Below are positions 1 to 10,530 of a stretch of DNA of 64,000 nucleotides, piece by piece. Location of the stretch: NCBI RefSeq assembly GCF_010093535.1, contig NW_022985171.1:1056757-1120756 (forward strand), given 5' to 3'. The notes below the pieces were generated by a model. The model saw nothing but the letters and a program-made list of their open reading frames with translations. It was not told the DNA's origin and did no database searches. Each line of letters starts with the position of its first letter. Within the stretch, counting starts at the first letter, position 1. A program made the position numbers and the translations under genes. Origin of the DNA: Lindgomyces ingoldianus. Taxonomy: Eukaryota; Ascomycota; Dothideomycetes; Pleosporales; Lindgomycetaceae.

Positions 1-3000
1 AGGTTCGCCCACCATGGCCTCGGGTCTTCCGTCACCAACAGCTGAAACGTGCATGGACAACATTTAATCGCACAGGTGCATCGAATAGCTTCAGCTACCC
101 GTTGAGCAAGACCGTGCCGGTACCACGGTCATCGAACGACGACTGATATATCGAAATCATCTCCGCTAATAATTGGAATGGCGACTGTTGCGGCCCTCTA
201 AGGTAATTGCTCCGAAGCGCTTGCCGTGAGGGGAGTCAGCTTGTGCGACGCTTGCCAACGGAGCTCGCAGTACGTCCTTATTTCTTCATCTCAATTGGTT
301 CTCTTCTTTGGTCGCACACACATAACTACCGTTTCCTTTCCCGTTACATCTACTACACCAAAACAGGTTCTCTTGCCTCAGCTCTCATCAGCCACCTGAA
401 GCATCACGTTCGCTGTGCAAAGTCTCAACAATCATTCACCGTACTCGGCGCGCGTCACTGCAAAAGGATTGAGGCCATACTTTTCCTTTTCTAGTGTCGA
501 TTTTTAGATGGTCACGTCCACCTTCATGAGCCAGCAAGCGGAAGATTTTGTGCGGCCGGGGGTCCCTCAATTATCACGAGAAGTGGCAATACTCCATCCC
601 TGGCCTCTGGGACTTGTTCTGCAACTCCACCCCAAAAGGATTTGATGCAGTACAGCGACCACAAACCGCCATCGGGCCGTCCACAAGGATGACAGGACTC
701 GTGAATGATAGGCGACCATCATGCGATTCTTGCATTCGGCACCCCGCCAGTCCATCACCTCTCCATCACTTTGGAGAAGTTAGAAATGGATATCTAATTC
801 TCATTCCTGTCTCGACCGAGACCCAATCTACGCTTTACTGTGATCACCACTTGTAACCACCCCTCTCGACCTGGTTCCCGGGCTCTTGCTGCATCCCGTT
901 ACACGAGCTTCTATGTAGCCTCGAGGGAAGCAAGGGCTCCATCCCAAAGACCAGGTCGTCACTAAAAGCCTTATCGGAAACTCCGCTGTAGCCCTTTCAG
1001 ACCAAGTGATCGTTCTCGATGGGCACACGTACACGGGTGACTCGCATAAACCATGCTCGATTTTGGGCGACGACAGGCTGTTTCGGCCACGCAACGGTTC
1101 TCCAATCGGTGCTTGGAAGCCACAAACATCCGATCCGAATCACAGTCGCCACACTTTGAATCGACAAGCCACCTTCTTTGTGCGTACAATCAGCTTTGCT
1201 TGTTAATCACCGATGTGCGACTACTTCAATTATTACGGTTTCACTTGCCTCTTCGCGTCCTTCGAGCAAGTAACAATCACTGGTGAGTTTCAAATTCCCT
1301 TACGTATGTCCGCATCCATTTTATTTTCCATGAAGAAGTATGATGTCCTACAGAATCACTTTTTCTCCTTGATTCTGAGGCACGTGACTCTGCCAGGTTT
1401 TGAGCCATTGACTTGAGCCGGAAGCCTGTTTACAGTGTTCAAGTGAGGAATTAGCATTATTCAGATTAGTCTGTGGTCTGTGAATGTATCTTAAACATGT
1501 TTCTGTTTGCAATTTGATGTAGTAGATTGGTGTCCTGTTGAAGAGAATTTAAGAGAAGCGGAATTCTAGGAGGAGTGAACATTGCTCGACTTGAACTTGA
1601 ACCATTTCATGAATTCCATGGATAATATGCCACAGTACTCTAACGGTGTTCTGCATGCAGTATCCTGCTTACTAGATGTAGTAGACCACTTTGATCTTCA
1701 TTGCCACACATGTTATTGCTGCCGCACGTCTGCCTCGGTCTACTTCCTTCCTCGACCGGTGAAGCACTTTCTTCTACCTCCGTCGACCTAAATCAGTTAC
1801 TCCGAACATAGCCTCATACTCTAATCTTGTACATGACTAGATATGAATCTATTTATCAGACAGAAATCACGGAATGCTTTTTCCCTGTGAAAGACTCACT
1901 GTACGCCGCCAGCCATTAGCCAAGCAGGCAATGGACATATTCTACGTCCTAATCCTTGGGCGAAATAAAGTTTTGCTACCCCAGGTACCTGCCCACCTTC
2001 ACACTACTTGATGACCCACTGTTTCCACGAAGGCCAGTTAGGACTCAAAATAGCAACACGGCGAGCTGCAAGATCACCACCCTCTCGTTCTAGAAATTGT
2101 CATTTAGCTCAACCTCACACTGTTGCGATATACTCCCCCAAATAGGAAGTTACAAGTGTTCATAAACTCTTCAGAATCTTTCAACAAGCCTTAAACTTTA
2201 ACTATTCTGTGGCTGTGGCTTATGAAACACATTGGTAGCTAGATCTACAGGTGGGCTTCCTTGTCCATCAATAGCCAAAGAGACCTCATTTTCTCCTGCG
2301 ACTAGCTTTCCCGGCGATGCCGTTGCCGTCGGTCACTCCGGTCTTCTGTTTTTTGTAAGTAATCATTCATCGAATCGCCTCGCACTGAATCAGCCCCATC
2401 TTTCCAATTACCAACCACAACTCATCACTTCTCCTGAAGAAGTGAGAAGCCTCACCAGAACGAGCGGCGGGCCAGCGAGCAAATGCAGATCCAAGCTAGT
2501 GGCGTCTCGTTCCCTTCTAGCCTAGCCTCATTCTGCTCCATGCAGTGAAGTTACATCTCAACTGAGCCGAATCGATATAAAGTATCCCTCCTAGGCGGTT
2601 CAAGCACATCTAATGCGGTTCTACAGCCCTCAGGATCAATAATTTGCATCTCCATCTGCCTTTCACCTCGCATCCCCTAGCGAACTCTTAACCAACCCTA
2701 TCCAAGTTTCCTCAGTCCACACAATCCTCGCGGTCCTGGACATATCTGGGGTCTATAGCTCTGACTTCCTTCGCTTCTTCCGATCAGAGCAGCCTTTAGG
2801 TGGATATTGTCTCACTTGATTAGAGAGTGGCATCCCAATCAGAGTAAAGTAAAGGGACGGAGAAAGACGTCTCGATAAACTTCTTTCCCGCTGCACATGC
2901 AAGCCTCACGCAATCAGATCACGCAAGAGCAAGCACAGAGATGATCCTGTCCGCCACTCACAAGTGCTCGAGCTCACTGGAGGACGGAGCTTACTCGCCT

Positions 3001-3581
3001 GGTTCTCGTTTGTCAACTACCAATTGCGCCATAAGACCGAATTCCGTACCGCAGAGCAAACCCGAAAGACGGCCGCGGCCCACAGCCAACTTGCGAATCA
3101 AGATCCGAAGGCGCCGTATTGGGAGCCTTGCCAAATGTGTCGCCCATGATTCGCCCACTCAAGCGGGTCGATGTTAGGTACTCGTAGACAACAAATCACA
3201 GCCTCAACCCCCATCTTCGCGTTGTGATTTGCTAGAGATCCTAGGAAAAGGCACATACAAGTACGCGGGCAGGGACAGGCACGGGCACGGGTCAAGCAGC
3301 ACTAGCACCAGCTGCAGAACTTTCACACGTGGCGTGCGAAGGAGTGGTTTTAGAATGTCCCTCACAAATTGAGCTCTTGGGAGCGAACTGGACTAGCCAT
3401 TTCTAACGCGGAGGGTGCGGTATTTCTGTGTGTACATGAACGTCTTGAAAGGATCCAAGGCCTACCTAGTACAGCACATATCATCGCGCTTATATCGCTT
3501 CCTTGGATATCAAATGTCAATCCATCATTTCCTAAAGTCTCCGTAGCTCCATGCACGCACGTCTCTCAATCCCCAGTCCTG

Positions 3582-3605
3582 TCCAATCCAATCCAATCCA
3601 ATCCA
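3582..3605. repeat. (TCCAA)n microsatellite
   Basis: Four full pentanucleotide TCCAA units plus a partial fifth, in non-coding DNA. It is a simple slippage repeat. Confidence 0.9.
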
Positions 3606-4025
3606 TTTTCTACAAGGTTACCCATTCATCACTTGGATACATCTCTGTCTTCACATTCACATTCGCAAATAAGCTTTCGGGTTTCCATGCCCCGCACTGT
3701 CCCGTTTTGGAGAAGAAGAAAAAACTTCCCCGCTTCTGCCTGCATTAAAAAGTAGGTATCTATGGTATGCAAAAGTAATTCGACTATCTACAAAAAGCAA
3801 CGAGACCTCACCCAACATCATGATGAGAAAGAGGATGGGGAGGGGAAAGGAGCACCGAGGCGTCCGCTAAAATCGAAGGAGAAGTCTGCGGAGGGTATAA
3901 GCCGGCGCGCGTTGAGGTGATGTTGATATTTGTTGTGATGTGGTGATTTGGAGGGTTTGGCGTGGGTTTGATGACTGGTTCAATTCACTCATCCAGCTTC
4001 CATTCCCAATTCAGTGCCCAATTCC

Positions 4026-4049
4026 GTTCCCGTTCCCGTTCCCGTTCCC
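4026..4049. repeat. (GTTCCC)n microsatellite
   Basis: Four perfect GTTCCC hexamers lie about 250 bp beyond the stop codon of the minus-strand gene at 4301, probably in its 3' untranslated or intergenic region. Confidence 0.9.
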
Positions 4050-4300
4050 ATTTTCCTAGCCCATCCAAACGTCTAAATGTCCAAAGCTTCCTGGCCGTGG
4101 CCCTGACCCCGACTGCGTGAACAATGCCAAGATATGCATAGAAAATTACCACTGCATGCATGTATCCAACTGTTCCATGATGCTCAACCTTCAAGTCTCC
4201 CTACGAACACCACGATACCCATGTTCATCGTCCATCTTCTTCCCTCTCTTTTTCTCGCTCTCACCTACACATCCACCACCCATTCATGCTCTCCTCTCTC

Positions 4301-6133
4301 TCAAAATGCCACCCCAACTGGGCTAACCGGGCTCGCACTCAACGCACTCTCCCTCTTGCCCACACCCCCAGTCCTCACGGGAATCTCCATACCCCTCAGT
4401 AACGCATAATTTGGACTAGGCGGCGGTTTCAGACTCCTCCCACTTCTGGTACTCGCCACACTCCTCGCACTCCCCAATGGCACCTCCACCTCCACCATCA
4501 TCTCCTTCTCTTTCGCGAGGCTAAGCGGTGCGGGGACGCGCCGTGTTTTGCCTTCACCTTTGAGGAGATTGATGCGAGCAGGGGTAGCGGGGGTTTCGGG
4601 AGATTGGGGGGAGTATGGGGATTTGTGGGATGGGGACGGGGAGTTGGAGCGGGTAGAAAGGGCGGGTGTGCTGGGATAGGAGCCTGAGGCTGAGGTGGAG
4701 AAGAGGGTAACGGTAGCCGTGTCGTTGCTGTCTTGGCGCGTGTGGACGACGGTTCGGGAGCCGGCTGTTGTGGGGCGGGACGCGGGTGTTGTGTTGTTAG
4801 TGCCGGTGGCGGTTCCGCGAGATGGAGGGAGCGAGGGTGTGCACTGGTAGAAGGGTGCTTGAGAGGGGGTTGTTGCTGGTGGGGTTTGCGATTTGGAGGT
4901 CGAGGATGAGGTTTTGAAGAATGAGGGAGAGGTTGGCGTTGTGGGAATTGATCGCTTAAGCCAGGCTCCCAGACGGTGGATGGGAGTCGTTGGCGTAGGT
5001 ATTGTAGGTGTTGGAGGAGTGATGGGATTTGAGGTCAGTGGACCGCCAGTTGGTGTGTGAGATGGTGGTGTCAGACTGAGCTTAGTGGTAGCACGAGACA
5101 GAGGATTCGACATAGGTGGTGGTGGGGGTGTTGGGAGAGGCTTGCTAGCTAGGGGGACTGAGAAAGCAGAGCCGATGTCAGAGAGAGTTTCTGAACGAAC
5201 ACGCATTCTAAGGGACGGGGCAATAAGAGGAACGTGGTGGGAGGGTGATGGAGGTGGTCTGTTAATGAGGGCAGGTGACTGGTTGTTAGACCGGTAGGCA
5301 TCGGCACGGCGTTCCTCAACGATGGTGTTGAGTTCACGGATTGCTTCATCGACATCAGTCTTTGCTTTCCGTAAGCTTCCGCGTTCAGAATTTGCGGTGT
5401 TTGCACGGGAGCGGGATGGTGACGATAGTCTTGAGGTTATCCTGCGGGGAGAAGCAAGGGAGCTGTGAGTGCTGGAGCGTTGTAAAGCATTGGGATTGCT
5501 GATCGAGGAGTCTGGTCGACTCTTCGACTCCTCCACCATGAATGGTAGCGATGCAGAGACAGGCCTCGACTGTTGAATCGAGTTCTGCGACTGCACACTG
5601 GAGCGTCGTGATCCAGACCCAACTGGTTTCCGTTGGATGAGATACGACGAGGTAGATGGATTAGATGAGATTGAATTCGTCCGCGAATCTCGGTCGCGGA
5701 CTAGCGCCTGCGCAGGAATCTCCAGCTCTGCTGGAAGCTTGTCCCATTCAACGGTTGAGAAGTCGGGCAAGGGGGAGAGACGGCCATCAGGGAGATATAT
5801 TGATAGTTCCAGTGGTTGAAAGCTACGTCGGCGGCGGATGGGCATGGGTGCTTCATCAAGCATGCTCTGGATCCCGTCGAAGCCATCGAGACCATCAGTT
5901 TTCCGGAATTCCGTGGGTCGTCCAATGCTTGGTCGGTTTTTGGAGTGCGACGTCCGTGGCTTGTGGATCGTGTGAATGCTCGCTCGTGATGAGGCTCGAG
6001 TAGCAAATTCTCGACCACTGATTACCCATTGTGAGACATGGCGACTCATGGAGTGGCTGGTATTGGGCCTAGCATAGATTGGCTCTGCTCGAGGTTGGGC
6101 TACTGGTTGCGGTTGGTCGTAGCATATCCGCAT
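4301..6133 (-). CDS. Conserved fungal Ser/Pro-rich protein, unknown function
   Basis: Single open frame of 610 codons. The protein is mostly low-complexity Ser/Pro/Thr/Arg, but has two ordered-looking blocks: a motif at residues 100-125 (RRRSFQPLELSIYLPDGRLS, then PLPDF) and a short helical, charged block at about 254-280 (AIRELNTIVEERR). I recognise the first block from uncharacterised Pezizomycotina proteins and know no function for it. No signal peptide, membrane segment or catalytic motif is visible. The start is uncertain. A minus-strand ATG at 6504 begins a 118-nt open exon ending at a GTATGC donor (exon 6387-6504), and a CAG acceptor at 6145 joins it in frame upstream of the ATG at 6133, which would give 653 aa. 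Otherwise that intron lies in the 5' leader. The low-complexity regions suggest a disordered scaffold or regulator, which is inference. Confidence 0.75.
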   Translation of the reverse strand: MRICYDQPQPVAQPRAEPIYARPNTSHSMSRHVSQWVISGREFATRASSRASIHTIHKPRTSHSKNRPSIGRPTEFRKTDGLDGFDGIQSMLDEAPMPIRRRRSFQPLELSIYLPDGRLSPLPDFSTVEWDKLPAELEIPAQALVRDRDSRTNSISSNPSTSSYLIQRKPVGSGSRRSSVQSQNSIQQSRPVSASLPFMVEESKSRPDSSISNPNALQRSSTHSSLASPRRITSRLSSPSRSRANTANSERGSLRKAKTDVDEAIRELNTIVEERRADAYRSNNQSPALINRPPPSPSHHVPLIAPSLRMRVRSETLSDIGSAFSVPLASKPLPTPPPPPMSNPLSRATTKLSLTPPSHTPTGGPLTSNPITPPTPTIPTPTTPIHRLGAWLKRSIPTTPTSPSFFKTSSSTSKSQTPPATTPSQAPFYQCTPSLPPSRGTATGTNNTTPASRPTTAGSRTVVHTRQDSNDTATVTLFSTSASGSYPSTPALSTRSNSPSPSHKSPYSPQSPETPATPARINLLKGEGKTRRVPAPLSLAKEKEMMVEVEVPLGSARSVASTRSGRSLKPPPSPNYALLRGMEIPVRTGGVGKRESALSASPVSPVGVAF

Positions 6134-7771
6134 CTCAGTTTCACCTGATAGATTCCATCAGCCTCGATCCATGCTGCAATAATGACGACATATGAATCGA
6201 TAGAAACGACGGCGAGAATAGATTGGCAGGCGTAGAGAAGCAATTAACCATATTAAGGGGAGAAAAATTATCCGAGAGCGGTGCAGCTCAACCATGCAGG
6301 AGGGGGAAGGATATGTGAACGTCGAAAACGGGAGAGACAGCTGACAGCTACGGTGAAAGGGAGTGAGTGAAAAGAAGCAAGCATACCCTTTGCTCGAAGC
6401 ACAGCTCCATCGTCCTCAGTGCTGCCACGATGGGATGCACAGCATCCAAAAGAGATGGCCAGCCATGGAGTTCGTGGTTCGACAGGGAAGGTTTGGTGAG
6501 CCATGTCTGCTTACCCGGCAAGCATACTCGCTCCTAGAGGTTCTGCTCGAGCAACGCAACACAAGGTACAAGAACAGAAGCAAGAAACAGAAAAGAGGAA
6601 AGGAGAGGCACGCCGATGGGCTTAAAAGATTATCGAAGAACGAACAAGAGAGGAGAGTGACCGCCTGCAGGCAGGGCAGATGCAAGCCTTTCTTTCAAGG
6701 TGCTGCAGGTCCGGCCGGCCAGTCCAGGTCGAGAGAAGGGGAGCGAGAATTCATGATAATATATGGCGAACAGGGCTGGGGCCATGTCCGCAAGCGCCCA
6801 ATAGATGGTGTTCGTAGCCATATTGGGTGTGCCAGCAATTGAGGTCGACAGAGGAGGAGACATGGGAGGAGCGAGGAATTGGGGCGGGGGGAGGGGTCCT
6901 GGGCGCCCTGATTGGCAGACACTGGCAGGGCATCTGCATGCGTTGGCCTAACCGCCGACGCTGCCATCCACTCAATACTCCTCAGCGCTTGAAGCTTCAG
7001 ACTGACAGCCGGTTGGCAGACTACCGAGTCCCCATTCGCGACCAACATACTTGGGAAGGCCATCCTGACTGGCACCAAGCCAGCCGTCCTGTCCCAACCG
7101 TCTGCCGTCGCGCCGTGTCAAAAGCAAATTTAGCTGCGACTGCGAGGCGTCATTGGAATGGTTTGCAGAGAGGTATGAAACGGTCGCACGTTGATTTGGC
7201 TCAGCACTCTAAGTCGCGCGGCCAATGACGCCGCTACCCTGCATCTTCTGAAGCACTCCGGAGGTATTATAAAGATTGACCACCTGGCACCATTCGAGGA
7301 CCTTGGTGTTGCGTTTCGTGGCCGGGATCACTCAGTAAAAGAAACACCCCAACTACTCGACCGTGGCCGAACGCAAGGCTCGCTCCCCTTAACGAGGCAT
7401 CGTTCCCCGCGGATGTCGTGCATCGATCGTGGTTGGTTTGTGTGGATTCAAGCACACGTGATGGCCTTCCTCAAGCGTGGGATGGCAGCCGTTTGAACCG
7501 AAGAGCTGAATTACATGGTCCTAACTTTCTACTTAATATCACTTTCTATCCGGCTCCAAATATCAACAATCGAATCAAACAAGGCCTCAAAGATATGTCA
7601 TAAAAGCATCTCCGAAAGGGTATAGAACAGGGTTGCGAAAATGGCGGACTCCAAAAGTCGGAAGGCATGTGCTGGTCAAGGTTTCATCGTAAAAATAAAG
7701 TGTCTAATCCCACAAGTCCTTCATTTTTCTGCAGCGTTTCTTCACAGCGTTACCCGCCGCGCTACCTTCGA
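6134..7771. promoter_or_regulatory. Upstream region of the 4301-6133 gene and 3' side of the DUF300 gene
   Basis: No supported gene lies here. It should hold the promoter and leader of the Ser/Pro-rich gene, including a likely 242-nt intron at 6145-6386 (minus strand, GTATGC donor, CAG acceptor), and the 3' untranslated region of the DUF300 gene near 7771. A CACGTG core occurs near 7455. The open frames on both strands look like chance. Confidence 0.45.
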
Positions 7772-10092
7772 TTACCCTTCGCCCCAGACATTGCGTTCTT
7801 CCCGGAAACTTCCATACTGTGGGCTTGGGCGCTGATCGGGTTCGTCATGATTGTCTCGGTGCTCCCATTGCTCTGCCTCTTCTGAGATAATCAGTTTTCG
7901 ATCTAGTTTGTCCTCCTCGTCCACTTCATCGCCGACTGCGAATGGCGAGTCTAAGTTGTGGGCCCGCTCAGGATTGTGCGGCTGGGGATGGTCGGGGTCG
8001 AAACCCTCGCGCACCTCTTCCTGATGTCCCTGTTGGGGATACGTGTGGCTACGCATGCGTCAGGAGAGACCTGAATGAGAACACATTAGAGGTAAAACTT
8101 ACACGAAGTGTTTTGGGGCAACCTCATTCCAGCCAGGACCGCCTTCCTTCCGTGCTCGGACCCGTTCAACTTCCTCCGCCTCATGATCTTCCACGACCAA
8201 ATCGACTAGCTGGCTTCTTTCTGACTTGGCAGAGCTAGAGGATGATGATGACTTCTGGCGTAGGGGATTGCCTAACGGAAGAGCTCTTGACTTTGAGCTG
8301 GATGGTTCACCACTTGAATTGCTGCGACGCTTTCCCTTGTCAGCTGACTGTTGGATTTCCTTTATCTTGTTCTTTCGTCGTCGCTTGTTCTCTCTAGTGG
8401 GTTGTAACAAGTTCCGATTCGTGGATGCGGTTACAATGTTTGGGCTTGAGTACAAACGATTCTCACGAGTGGCTCGATGAGCCTCAATGACTGGATACTG
8501 CGGCAGTGTGAGGAAGGCCAGGTTGCCAACATGGCCGAAAACTTACATTCCAGTCTCCAAACTCCAGCGCCCTAGCATTGTCAAACAGCCTTTCGTCTTC
8601 AGGATTCAGCATTGGATCCTCGTCGTTTTCAGTAGATCCATATTTAGCTGTGTCAAGGGCGCGGTGGGCTCCAGGGCTCATCGTCCTAGCCCGACTAGAG
8701 GTAACTTTCGACAAAAGCGGCTCGTGCTCACGTTGTTGGCCGGGCTTCGGTATCCAATACTTTCCCTTGCCACCTCGTTCATACCGCATGCCTTCCCTCA
8801 TTCTTGCCTCTCGGGATGACGACTCCTCATGTGCTAAGACGTTGTCGCGTGCATCGAAGTCCCGATACTCATAGTTGCCTCCTCCGAAGGTTTCCTTCGT
8901 ATCTTCAATGAGATCACGTGGCCCGAATGCATCGCGAAGAGCATATTTTACCGGCATACGTGCGGCCGAAATCGTGTCATCGGCGTAGTCATGCCATGAG
9001 AAGGCGTACCAATGCGACACGGCGAAGAAGGGCATTTCGAAACATATGAGTGCGTCCTGGATTGCGGCGGCAAGATTGTCAGGGGTGTAGCCGGGAACGT
9101 CTCCCGGAATAGCACGCAGCCAAACCAGTATAGATAGGAAGAAGCCTTGCCAGTAAGAGGCAAAAATGATCCCTTTGATGCAGAGGAACTTGGGCATTGG
9201 TCGGAACGGTTTCAGGTCGTGCAACATGCAGACCCAGAACATGGCAAGGGCGTACAAACTGATGCTAATGCTGACGTTGTAGATGAGGCCACTCCAGAAG
9301 TAGCCAGACGCGAGGCCAATGTATCCTTCTTGATATGTTCCAGTTGCCTTCATTATTATTGCAGCAATCGAGAGAATGGGCTTCAGCCAGGTGTACTGCA
9401 AGATGCCGCGTTTGATTGCAAGAAAAGTGTGAGGGTCGGAAATGTCAACTTTGGGGAGAAAATAGTTCATCGGCCATAGGTGCGACACAGGTGGACGACC
9501 AGTCATCAAAATGATGAGGGCACGCTCGCCGCCGATAAAGTTTATCAACAGCTGAAAGAAGGTGTAAATTGTAAATGCCTTGCAGCTCGTGAGTAATGTT
9601 GATCACCCAAAATGACAAGAAGAGCGCCCACCTCGTATACATCCCTAATTGGTCCAATCCAAAATGCTGCTCTCAAAGAGACCAGGCTTGCCCACGAGGA
9701 GGCTGAGAAGATGGGGACCCTAAGGAATTATGACCCAAGCTACCAGTGCAAAAGGGCAGGCACGCACATGACCAGTATCCGCACCACATATCTCTGTAGT
9801 AAGGGCTTTCTATAGTTTTTGCTAACACGTCATGTTAGTATCACTTCATTGAGCTTCGGAGGTGGCTATGCTTACGCCTGTAGCCAGATGGACCTGTGCA
9901 CTACGTCAGGATGAGAGGGAGATAGCAAAGGGGAGGGGAAACAAACAGGACTGTGATTAAACTTGCAACCAAAGCTGCTACGCCGGCGACGATAATAACG
10001 GCATGCGCAAAGCGGTCTCCAGTGCCGCCAGGGGACATATCTGGGGACCCCGTGGTGTGGAGGTTGCCTATTGACATGGTGGACGGAGGCAC
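7772..10092 (-). CDS. DUF300 / TMEM184 (organic solute transporter alpha-like) membrane protein
   Basis: Seven exons in transcript order: 10092-9947, 9893-9876, 9809-9768, 9719-9632, 9578-8547, 8497-8103 and 8048-7772, totalling 1998 nt and 665 aa, all phases closing. The family core (about residues 30-375) has several hydrophobic segments and the hallmark stretches IWLQ, LLQRYVVRIL, MVPIF, PIRDVYEAFTIYTFFQLL and FIGGER, then SGYFWSGLIYN and an SHWYAFSWHDY segment. This is the Solute_trans_a family (TMEM184, OST-alpha, yeast YKR051W), multi-pass proteins of endomembrane or vacuolar membranes. The precise substrate in fungi is unknown to me. The last about 290 residues are hydrophilic, charged and Ser-rich, a long cytosolic tail typical of fungal members. 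Exon 2 is only 18 nt. The second ATG, five codons in, is an alternative start. It is divergent from CSF1. Confidence 0.92.
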
Positions 10093-10530
10093 GCCGCTAC
10101 AAACCTCCAGGAGGAAGTAAAGAGGGAAAGAGTAAGTGAATCAGACCCCGAAGTAGGCAGCAGGGTCAGTGCAAGAACGTAACCATGGCGTGTCCGGCGC
10201 TATCACGATCCTCCAGGCTTTGTGCGTGTCTAGAGGAAGGTTTGGCGTCCAGGTCGAGGTGGATGCAGAGAAGCTTGGGCCACAACGGGTCTGTGACGCG
10301 CATTCCAAGATTCGAGATTCGCGGCACCCATGCATGTTTCTCCGACTGCCTTCCACCCATTGCCAACCGCCAAGTCCTGGGATGCTCACTCAGGACAATT
10401 CCGGTGATCGTCTGAAGCAACCTCTAGACTCTCAGTTTTGGGTGGTTTCTTGGGACGCGCCATAATGCAGTCTGTCTGCGCCGGACCGCCATGATCGACC
10501 CTCGTCCCCGAACCTCACCCAACTGCCAAC
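10093..10530. promoter_or_regulatory. Divergent promoter DUF300 gene / CSF1
   Basis: A 438-bp gap between two outward-facing start codons must hold both promoters and leaders. I see no strong palindrome or TATA box. Open frames here are short and unconvincing. Confidence 0.6.

Larger units (their letters stand above)
1..4300. other. Gene-free stretch, 4.3 kb
   Basis: Only short overlapping open frames (under about 130 codons) occur on both strands, and none shows a domain, signal peptide or credible splice chain. The DNA is mixed in composition with C/T-rich runs, as in leaders and promoters of filamentous fungi. It contains short tandem repeats at 3582-3605 and 4026-4049 and a CACGTGAC E-box-like site at 1381. 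It could be the promoter and leader of a gene beyond the left edge, or a non-coding transcript; the sequence alone does not decide. Confidence 0.5.

Noticed and set aside
6363..6842. 159-codon plus-strand frame
   Set aside because: Lies in the upstream region of the Ser/Pro-rich gene, with no recognisable content and dense Arg/Gln chance composition.
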